This document shows, piece after piece, positions 56,077 through 64,000 of a DNA stretch of 64,000 bases. The notes beneath the pieces are model-generated. The model was not told where the DNA came from. It made no database searches and saw only the letters and a program-made list of their open reading frames with translations. Within the stretch, counting starts at the first letter, position 1. The number at the start of each line of letters is the position of its first letter. Source of the DNA: Luteimonas sp. JM171 (GTDB lineage Bacteria; Pseudomonadota; Gammaproteobacteria; Xanthomonadales; Xanthomonadaceae); contig NZ_CP017074.1 of NCBI RefSeq assembly GCF_001717465.1, forward strand, positions 355,846 to 419,845, in the 5' to 3' direction. The position numbers and the translations under genes were made by a program.

Positions 56077-56680
56077 CGGCCACTCCTTCCGGCGACGGGC
56101 GCACGTAGCCGACCAGGTCGAAGCTGACGTCCAGGCCCAGCCCCTGCCCGGACGCCGCCGCGTCGGCGAAGGACTGCTGCGCCAGCAGGTTGAGGTTCTC
56201 CACGAACAGGCGTGGCGCACCGCTTTCCAGGGCGTGCAGCACGCTTGCCAGCTCGGCGTTGCCGCAGCGCAGGCGCACGCCGACCACCGCGCGCGGGAAG
56301 CGCTGTTCCCGGGTTTCGGTCATCGGCGAGCGGTTGATGATGGCGCAGCTGCGATTGCCCGGGCTGGCCTGGGCAACGGTGGTTTCCAGGCGCTGCACCA
56401 GCGCTGCGGCGGCGCGCTCGGGGCTGGACTCGGCCATGAAACCGGGTTCGCGGGCCGCCCGCGCCTCCAGTTCCGCCAGCCGCTCGCGCACCTGCGGCTG
56501 CTGCGCCAGCGCCATCCGGGCCCGCAGGTCGCGCTGCTGCAAGGCCTCGATGCGCGCGTCCAGCTCCAGCATCGGCCGCGTCCACCACGGGTGCACCAGC
56601 ACCAGGTAGGCGGCGGCCAGGGCCAGCAGGAGCAGGCCCAGCGCAAGCCAGCGCTCGCGGTCAGGGATCGCGCTGCGCAT
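56066..56680 (-). CDS. xpsM: Type II secretion protein XpsM (GspM)
   Basis: 204-aa bitopic protein of the inner membrane platform: short N-terminal tail, one membrane helix (about 11-30), a coiled-coil stretch (about 35-80, rich in A, E, L and R) and a ferredoxin-like periplasmic domain. It partners XpsL. The ATG at 56680 has GGAGG at a good distance and overlaps the xpsL stop. Confidence 0.85.
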   Translation of the reverse strand: MRSAIPDRERWLALGLLLLALAAAYLVLVHPWWTRPMLELDARIEALQQRDLRARMALAQQPQVRERLAELEARAAREPGFMAESSPERAAAALVQRLETTVAQASPGNRSCAIINRSPMTETREQRFPRAVVGVRLRCGNAELASVLHALESGAPRLFVENLNLLAQQSFADAAASGQGLGLDVSFDLVGYVRPSPEGVADAD

Positions 56681-57842
56681 CGGCGCCTCCAGAAGCGGGC
56701 GGACCGGCATCGTCATCGGCCACCACCAGTTCCGCGGCCAGCGTGAACCGGTCGCGCCGGCTGCGGGGATCGGGCTGCAGCGCGCCCGCCAGCGCCGGCT
56801 CGCGCCACAGGGCAGATTCGCCGAGCTCGCGCACCAGCGCCGAGGCCTCGGTGCTCTGGCCGATCAACAGCAGGCGGCCCTCCTCGACCGAAAGCTTCTC
56901 GAGGAATGAATGCTCCGGCAGCCGGCGGCTGAGCTCATCGAGCACTTCCACCATCGTCGGACGCGCCGCTCGCAGCGACGCCAGGTACGCCATGCCCTCG
57001 ATATGGTCGGCCACCTGGCGGCGCTGGTTGGACGCCTCGCGCGCCTGGGCGATGCGCTGCCGCGAAGCTTGCTCAAAGGCGTCGGCGGCATCGCGGCGGT
57101 TGTCGAGCACCATCCACATCGCGCTGGCCAGCGCCACCAGCGACAGTGCCGCCAGGGCCAGGTTCCAACGTGCCCAGGGGTCGGCGCGGCGATGGCGCAC
57201 GGCCGGCGGCAGCAGGTTGATGCCCAGCGGATCGCCTGCCGCGTCATCGAGGTCGACGCCGGCCAGGCCCGCGGCCGGGCCGCCCACGGCGGCGACTGCC
57301 GCATCGCACACTGCCCGCGGAACCACGACCAGTTCGGCCTCAAGCTGGCCATCGGGCCGGCGGCCGGTGACGCGGGCGGCGTGGCGGACGTCGGCGGCGG
57401 AGAACGGCGTTTGCCGGTCGATCTCGAACCCGAGCACGTCGTGCAGCCGCTCGGCAGCCGCGGCCGGAACCACCATCGGGCGCCGCAGGGCCGCATCGGC
57501 AGGCAGCACCAGCCAGCGGGGCAGGGCCGCGATGGCCGACGGCAGGAGGCCCTGCAGCGGATCCTCCGGCGTCTCTGCCACCGGTCCGGGCAGCCGCGCC
57601 AGGCGGCGGGCCTGGCCGCTGCGCTCAAGCGCCACGTCCAGGCCGCCGGCCTGCCGGCGCAGGAGCAGGCGCCGGCCATCAAGTTCCAGCAGGGCGCGCA
57701 CGCGCGCCGGCAGCCAGCTCGCCAGGGCCCGGCCCCACCAGCGCCAGAACCCCCCTACCCCCGGGGCGAGACGGCCGCCAGCCATCCCGCCCAGGCGCTC
57801 GCGCAGCGGCTTGCGTGCAGCGATGTCGGCCTCGCTCGTCAT
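56661..57842 (-). CDS. xpsL: Type II secretion protein XpsL (GspL)
   Basis: 393-aa protein: cytoplasmic actin-like domain that docks XpsE, one membrane helix (about 228-250), and a periplasmic PilN-like domain. SxxPxSADVRHAARV-type segments and MVEVLDELSRRLPEHSFLEKL are typical. Start uncertain: ATG at 57842 is used; GTG/ATG sites further up lack conservation. A 163-base gap to xpsK is the only real gap of the operon. Confidence 0.85.
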   Translation of the reverse strand: MTSEADIAARKPLRERLGGMAGGRLAPGVGGFWRWWGRALASWLPARVRALLELDGRRLLLRRQAGGLDVALERSGQARRLARLPGPVAETPEDPLQGLLPSAIAALPRWLVLPADAALRRPMVVPAAAAERLHDVLGFEIDRQTPFSAADVRHAARVTGRRPDGQLEAELVVVPRAVCDAAVAAVGGPAAGLAGVDLDDAAGDPLGINLLPPAVRHRRADPWARWNLALAALSLVALASAMWMVLDNRRDAADAFEQASRQRIAQAREASNQRRQVADHIEGMAYLASLRAARPTMVEVLDELSRRLPEHSFLEKLSVEEGRLLLIGQSTEASALVRELGESALWREPALAGALQPDPRSRRDRFTLAAELVVADDDAGPPASGGADAQRDP

Positions 57843-57934
57843 CAGGTACGCAGGCGCCCTCCACATCCAGCGAAACGGAACCCCGGCCGCGCCGGCAGCC
57901 CCCCACTCCCCGCGCGCGCCAGCTTGCGAAAGCA

Positions 57935-57952
57935 CGCGCCCATGGGGGCGCG
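57935..57952 (-). other. Hairpin in the xpsK-xpsL gap
   Basis: A perfect 7-bp GC stem with a 4-base loop. Just upstream on the minus strand is a -10-like TAGTAT (57965-57960). An internal promoter or attenuation point within the operon is possible. Nothing else is seen in the 163-base gap (57843-58005). Confidence 0.3.
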
Positions 57953-58005
57953 GCTGTCGATACTACACGCTCCCCGGCGCTGGACTGCACGCCCCCGCAC
58001 GCTGC

Positions 58006-58884
58006 TCATCCACCCTCGGCGGCCACCGCGCCCTCCTGCCATCGCAGCGCGGTATACGCGGCACCCGGCAGCACGCCGCCGGCACGCACGACCGCGCGCA
58101 GGAGCGACTGACGGCCATCGGGCAGCCACGCGCGGCTTTCGATGCTGTAGGTGCCGGTGCCCGCGGCGCCCACGACCACGGGGGCTGTTGCTCCCGCCTC
58201 GGCCTGGCGGGCCGCCAGCACCGGGCCGGGGTCGATCCCGGCGGCCTGCAGCACCACGCTGCCGGCGTAGTTGGGATCGGGCAGCGCCCTGCCCGTGTGC
58301 ACGGTGACATGCGGGGCCATGCGTGCCGGGAGGCCGGGCGGCATGCCCAGCACGAGCTCCAGCTCCGACACCGCCTCGAAGGGCGCATCCTTTGCGCCAT
58401 AGGGCAGCCCCGCGGCCGCGTACTGCGGGTCCTCGGCTGCGCCAACGGCCTGGCCCAGGTCGTCGGGATCACGCCAGTCGATGATGGCCCCGGCCAGGCG
58501 CGCGGCGTCCGCGGGCTCGGTACCCAGTGCTTCGAGCAGGTCGGCGAGCAAGCCGTGTTCGGCGACGTTGAGATCCACCTTGCCGGTTTCATCAACGATC
58601 CGCACCTGCACGGCGACGCCGCCGAAGCTCCAGTCGTAGGGACGTCCGTCGGCGATCCAGCGGCTCTGGGGATCGGCGTCGCGCAGCCGGAGCAGCGCAT
58701 ATTCCAGCCCGGCGCGCGCGGCCTGGTCGCCAACCACCGCGTGCGACAACACCCGGCCCTGGATCTGCTCGATGCGCGCGGTGAGCGCAAACGCACCCAC
58801 CAGCGCAGTGAGGAGCACGATCAGCCACAGCACCAACAGCAGCGCCGCGCCACGCTGTTGATCCCTGCAGCGCCGGCGGCTCAT
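58006..58884 (-). CDS. xpsK: Type II secretion minor pseudopilin XpsK (GspK)
   Basis: 292-aa large minor pseudopilin at the pseudopilus tip. The prepilin-like N-terminus has a hydrophobic segment QRGAALLLVLWLIVLLTALV, without glutamate at +5, as is usual for GspK. The helical insert domain contains DLNVAEHGLLADLLEALG and SELELVLGMPPGL (calcium-domain region). The ATG at 58884 overlaps the xpsJ stop (ATGA). Confidence 0.9.
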   Translation of the reverse strand: MSRRRCRDQQRGAALLLVLWLIVLLTALVGAFALTARIEQIQGRVLSHAVVGDQAARAGLEYALLRLRDADPQSRWIADGRPYDWSFGGVAVQVRIVDETGKVDLNVAEHGLLADLLEALGTEPADAARLAGAIIDWRDPDDLGQAVGAAEDPQYAAAGLPYGAKDAPFEAVSELELVLGMPPGLPARMAPHVTVHTGRALPDPNYAGSVVLQAAGIDPGPVLAARQAEAGATAPVVVGAAGTGTYSIESRAWLPDGRQSLLRAVVRAGGVLPGAAYTALRWQEGAVAAEGG

Positions 58885-59567
58885 TGCGCCAGCTCCGGGA
58901 ACGCCCCGTCGAGGCGGCCCTGCCCCTGCACCAGCGAGACCACCAGCGGCGGCCATGGGCCTTCGCGCTCGCCTTCGATCTCGATGCGCACCTGCAGCGG
59001 CAGCTGGGAGGAATCGGGCCACTGGCTGAGCCAGCCGGTCAGCGCGCCCTCGCGATCGATCCCGCGATAGCTCAGGCGCACGCTGCCCAACCCATCGGCC
59101 AGCGGCTCCGGCGGGCGGGGCGGCTCCTCGCGCCAGGTCTGGCCGGCCAGGACGGTGGCAAACGAAACCTCCAGGCGCAGGCCATCCCGGTCGCGAACCA
59201 CGGCCAGATCGTGCAGCGCCGGCCCGCCATGCCCCAGGTACGGCGGCAGGTCACTGACAAATTGCATGCGGTCGGCTTCGCCGGTGAAGCGCAGCGGCTC
59301 ACCGGTGCGCTCGTCCACCTCGAATGCAAACGGGTGCGCGGATGCCAGCCGGCGGCGGAGGAAGCCTTCCACCGCCCGGATGCGCTCGGCCTGGCGTGCC
59401 ATTTCCTCGCCCCGCTCGACCGTGGCCGTGGCCGCGCGCAGGGTGGCGAAGGCCAGCGTCAGTCCTGCCGCGAGCAGGGCGGTGGCCACCAGCACCTCGA
59501 TCAGGGTGAAGCCCCGCAGCGTCCGGCGCTGCAGCGGAGCAGCGTCAGGACCGACGCGACCCGCCAT
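58881..59567 (-). CDS. xpsJ: Type II secretion minor pseudopilin XpsJ (GspJ)
   Basis: 228-aa minor pseudopilin. Prepilin cleavage site LRG|FTLIEVLVA with glutamate at +5, then a long pilin helix and RAVEGFLRRRLASA. The start at 59567 gives a leader of 19 residues; an in-frame ATG at 59618 would give 36 and lies 2 bases after the xpsI stop. Neither has a clear ribosome site. Confidence 0.88.
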   Translation of the reverse strand: MAGRVGPDAAPLQRRTLRGFTLIEVLVATALLAAGLTLAFATLRAATATVERGEEMARQAERIRAVEGFLRRRLASAHPFAFEVDERTGEPLRFTGEADRMQFVSDLPPYLGHGGPALHDLAVVRDRDGLRLEVSFATVLAGQTWREEPPRPPEPLADGLGSVRLSYRGIDREGALTGWLSQWPDSSQLPLQVRIEIEGEREGPWPPLVVSLVQGQGRLDGAFPELAQ

Positions 59568-59620
59568 GGCGGCAACGGTGTGCCGGGCCGGTCCGCACGG
59601 GCGCATGCGGATTGCCATGC

Positions 59621-60052
59621 CTACGGGCCGCGCCCGGTCTCGACCAGGCGCAGCGACTCGACCTGCAGGCGCTCCCGCGGCCCGCCCTCGCCCCATTCCA
59701 CGGTCAGGCGCAGCGCCATCAACCGCGGGCCGAAGGGGTCGGCCAGCGGCCCCGCTGCCTGCTGTGGATCCTCCCAGGGCGCGACATCCAGCTGCCAGCG
59801 ATAGCGGCCGGCGTCCAGCTCCCCCTCGCGGCGGCCGGCTTCGAGCACCTCGCCCACCCCGGCCTGGGCGAGCAGCGAACGGGCATGCAGCGCGGCGCGG
59901 CCGGAATCGTCCGACCAGCGGACCTGGCGCGTTGCCCCCGACAGCGTGCCCAGCAGCACCGTGAGCGCCAGCGCAAGCACGGCGAACGCCACCAGCACTT
60001 CGATCAGCGTATAGCCCCGCGCGTGGCGCGCGCTCCGCCGGCGCGCCCTCAT
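59621..60052 (-). CDS. xpsI: Type II secretion minor pseudopilin XpsI (GspI)
   Basis: 143-aa minor pseudopilin with cleavage site RHARG|YTLIEVLVAFAVLAL and glutamate at +5. The soluble domain is small with RWQLDVAPWED. The start overlaps the xpsH stop (ATGA). Confidence 0.9.
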   Translation of the reverse strand: MRARRRSARHARGYTLIEVLVAFAVLALALTVLLGTLSGATRQVRWSDDSGRAALHARSLLAQAGVGEVLEAGRREGELDAGRYRWQLDVAPWEDPQQAAGPLADPFGPRLMALRLTVEWGEGGPRERLQVESLRLVETGRGP

Positions 60053-60525
60053 CGCCCACCCCGGTGGATCCGCACTTCTCCGGTCAGCCAGGCCACGTCG
60101 ATGTCCCAGCGCGCATCCCCCGCCTCCAGCCGGACCCGGCCGCCGGATGATGCGCCGTCATCGAAGAACACGATGACGCCTTCGTCCTCGCGCTGCTGCA
60201 TCTCCCGCGCACCGGTAAACTCGACCGCGAGCCGTTCGGGGATCGTGCCGCTCCGATCGCGCGGTGCCTGCCAGGAGCGCGCGGCCGGATCGAGCCGGAA
60301 CTGCTGCGGCGTCCCGGTGGCCAGCGCGTGGGCGCGGGTGAAACGCAGGTTCGCCGCGATTTCCTTCGCCGCCGAACGGATCTGCATGCGCTCCATACCG
60401 CCGCCAAGGATCCCGGCCGAGAGCACGCCGGCGATGGCAATGAGCCCCACCACCACCAGCACCTCGATGAGGGAAAAGCCGCGCCCGGCGCGGCTGCGCC
60501 TACTGCTGGATCCCGATGTCCGCAT
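60049..60525 (-). CDS. xpsH: Type II secretion minor pseudopilin XpsH (GspH)
   Basis: 158-aa pseudopilin: GRG|FSLIEVLVVVGLIAIAG with glutamate at +5, then the GspH domain (AAKEIAANLRFTRAHALATG, FFDDGASSGGRVRL). It overlaps xpsG by 26 bases. Confidence 0.92.
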   Translation of the reverse strand: MRTSGSSSRRSRAGRGFSLIEVLVVVGLIAIAGVLSAGILGGGMERMQIRSAAKEIAANLRFTRAHALATGTPQQFRLDPAARSWQAPRDRSGTIPERLAVEFTGAREMQQREDEGVIVFFDDGASSGGRVRLEAGDARWDIDVAWLTGEVRIHRGGR

Positions 60526-60931
60526 TCACGCTCTCGCCTCCCGGCTGCCGGTCGGCACCGTAGCTGACGATGTCGAAGCGGCGGCCGTCGCCCGGCACGC
60601 GGAACTCGAACGGCGTATTCCAGGGATCGGTCAGCTCGCCCTCCGTCGCATACGGGCCCAGCCAGCCGCTCACGCCCGACGGCTGCACCACCAGGTCGGA
60701 AAGGCGCTCGGGGAGCGTGCCGGTGTCCATCTCGTAGTTCTCGACCTTGCCGGCCAGGGTCTGCACCTGGGCCTGCGCCAGGTTGACCCGGGCACGGTCG
60801 CCGCCGCCCAGGATGCGGCTGGCGGCGAAGGCGACGATGCCGCCGATCAGCACCACCACCACGATGATCTCGATGAGACTGAAGCCGCGCTGCCTCGAGG
60901 GCAGGCGCCGGTAACTGCGGGTTCTGTTCAT
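60500..60931 (-). CDS. xpsG: Type II secretion major pseudopilin XpsG (GspG)
   Basis: 143-aa major pseudopilin. Cleavage site RQRG|FSLIEIIVVVVLIGGIV with glutamate at +5, GspG features YEMDTGTLPERLSDLV and LTDPWNTPFEFRVPG, and the calcium-site region FDIVSYGADRQPGGE. It follows xpsF by 3 bases. Confidence 0.95.
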   Translation of the reverse strand: MNRTRSYRRLPSRQRGFSLIEIIVVVVLIGGIVAFAASRILGGGDRARVNLAQAQVQTLAGKVENYEMDTGTLPERLSDLVVQPSGVSGWLGPYATEGELTDPWNTPFEFRVPGDGRRFDIVSYGADRQPGGESVNADIGIQQ

Positions 60932-60934
60932 GCA

Positions 60935-62152
60935 TCAACCTATGACATTGGTGAGATCGTAGATCGGGACCAGCACCGCCAGGATGACCACCATCACCAC
61001 GGCGGCGAGGATCAGGGTAACCGCGGGCACCAACGCGGCCAGCATGCGGTCCATGGCCTGTGCGGTCTGCTGTTCGAAGGTATCGGCGGTGCGCAGCAGC
61101 ATGGCGTCCAGCGCGCCGGATTCCTCGCCCACCTGGATCATCTGCAGCGCCAGCCGCGGGAATCGACCGCCGCGCCCGAGCGCCGGCGCCAGCCCGGCGC
61201 CGCCCTTCACTTCCTCGGCCGCCGCATCCACGTCCGCCGCCAGCGCCCGGTTGGCGAGCACGTTGCGGCTGATGGCCAGCGCCGACAGCAGCGGCACGCC
61301 GTTGCGCAGCAGCGTCCCCAGGGTGCGCGCCAGGCGCGCGGTTTCCAGCCGCGCCACCAGTGAACCAGCCAACCTGGTGCCCAGGATCCATTCATCGAAG
61401 CCGGCCCGGAACTGCGGATCGCGCAGCCGCCGGTCGAACCACAGCAGCGCCAGCAGCGGCACCGCCAGAAGCAGCAGCCACCAGTCGCGCACCAGCTCGC
61501 CCACGCCCAGCACCAGGCGGGTGAAGAACGGCAGCTCCGCGTCCAGGCTCTCGTACATGCCGGCGAACTGCGGCACCACGTAACCCAGCAGGAACAGCAG
61601 CGACAGCCCCACCATCACCACCAGGATGGCGGGATAGATGAGCGCGTTGATGACCTTGCCGCGCAGCGCCCGGCTGCGCTCGAGGTATTCGGCCAGCCGC
61701 TGCAGCGTCTCCTGCAGCGTGCCTCCCGCCTCACCGGCACGGACCATGTTCACGTACAGGCGCGAGAACGTGCCGTGCTGGCGCTCGAGCGCCTGCGACA
61801 GCGGGCTGCCGCCGCGCACCGCTTCGCGGATGTCGGTGATGGTGCGCCTGGCGGCCTCGTCCTCCGGCAGGTCGAGCAGGATGGTCAGTGCGCGGTCCAG
61901 CGGCTGGCCGGCCTTGAGCAGGGTTGCCAGCTGCTGGGTGAACTGCACCAGGCGCTGTCCGGCGAACGGCTTGGGCTTGAGCAGGGTCCGCCAGTTGCGC
62001 GCGCCGCCGCCTTCCGCCGCCGGGCGCGCCTCCACCGGCAGGTGGCCCTGCTCCTGCAGGCGCAGCACCACCTCGGCTTCGCTGGCGGCTTCCATCTCGC
62101 CGTCCAGCGGTTCTCCACGCGCATCGAGCGCCTTGTAGCGGAACAGGGCCAT
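60935..62152 (-). CDS. xpsF: Type II secretion inner membrane protein XpsF (GspF)
   Basis: 405-aa platform protein with two T2SSF domains. Starts MALFRYKALDARGEPLDGEMEA; LIYPAILVVMVGLSLLFLLGYVVPQF and a matching second set of membrane segments near the end (LVPAVTLILAAVVMVVILAVLVPIYDL). KPFAGQRLVQFTQQLATLL is the family start of domain one. It sits 16 bases after xpsE. Confidence 0.95.
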   Translation of the reverse strand: MALFRYKALDARGEPLDGEMEAASEAEVVLRLQEQGHLPVEARPAAEGGGARNWRTLLKPKPFAGQRLVQFTQQLATLLKAGQPLDRALTILLDLPEDEAARRTITDIREAVRGGSPLSQALERQHGTFSRLYVNMVRAGEAGGTLQETLQRLAEYLERSRALRGKVINALIYPAILVVMVGLSLLFLLGYVVPQFAGMYESLDAELPFFTRLVLGVGELVRDWWLLLLAVPLLALLWFDRRLRDPQFRAGFDEWILGTRLAGSLVARLETARLARTLGTLLRNGVPLLSALAISRNVLANRALAADVDAAAEEVKGGAGLAPALGRGGRFPRLALQMIQVGEESGALDAMLLRTADTFEQQTAQAMDRMLAALVPAVTLILAAVVMVVILAVLVPIYDLTNVIG

Positions 62153-62168
62153 GGGGACGGCTCAGGCC

Positions 62169-63920
<1,752 letters not shown>

Positions 63921-64000
63921 GGTGGGGCATCCACATGTCCTCAGGCGCAATGTACAACGATGGCGCCGCGGCGGGCGCCGGTCCGGCCGCAACCAAAAGA

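Overview
This window is a gene-dense, very GC-rich piece of a gammaproteobacterial chromosome, most likely from the Xanthomonadales/Lysobacterales (a Lysobacter-, Luteimonas- or Xanthomonas-like organism). The evidence is a type II secretion locus in the Xanthomonas order E-F-G-H-I-J-K-L-M-N-D with a lipoprotein secretin (XpsD), a trehalose operon otsB-GH15-otsA, and core genes that match gammaproteobacterial families closely. I see no prophage, insertion sequence, CRISPR array, tRNA or rRNA.

Layout. 1-5.8 kb: a truncated YheS-type ABC-F ATPase, a TonB-dependent receptor, a class III sirtuin and a YfcH-like epimerase. 5.9-16.1 kb: clpB, gloA, the trehalose operon, pgeF and rluD, with bamD divergent from rluD. 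The usual rluD-pgeF-clpB run is split here by gloA and the trehalose genes. 16.1-18.7 kb: nadE and a VKOR-thioredoxin fusion. 19.0-34.6 kb: the division and cell wall (dcw) cluster on the minus strand, mraZ-rsmH-ftsL-ftsI-murE-murF-mraY-ftsW-murC-ddl-ftsQ-ftsA-ftsZ-lpxC. Most junctions overlap by 1-4 bases, and murD, murG and murB are absent. 34.9-35.3 kb: the RNase P RNA gene. 35.3-40.6 kb: rsmI, then lpoA-yraN, then an amino-acid permease coupled to a MalY/PatB C-S lyase. 40.6-47.3 kb: glyA-nrdR-ribD-ribE-ribBA-ribH-nusB-thiL on the minus strand. 47.5-51.3 kb: ettA, pyrF and pncB. 51.3-53.0 kb: two family-2-type glycosyltransferases behind xpsD. 53.0-63.9 kb: the complete xps type II secretion operon.

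The most unusual signal is a family of three stem-loop repeats, one between gloA and clpB and two in inverted orientation between lpxC and nadE. Each has a nearly constant 48-50 nt loop. The 24-29 bp arms differ between copies but stay self-complementary within each copy. Both sites are places where the expected gene order is broken. Other points of interest are the missing murD/murG in a tightly coupled dcw cluster, a DnaA box and spaced ACTTG repeats upstream of mraZ, several promoters placed so that the mRNA would begin at the start codon, a RibBA whose GTP cyclohydrolase II half has lost its zinc cysteines, and an XpsE without the tetracysteine motif.
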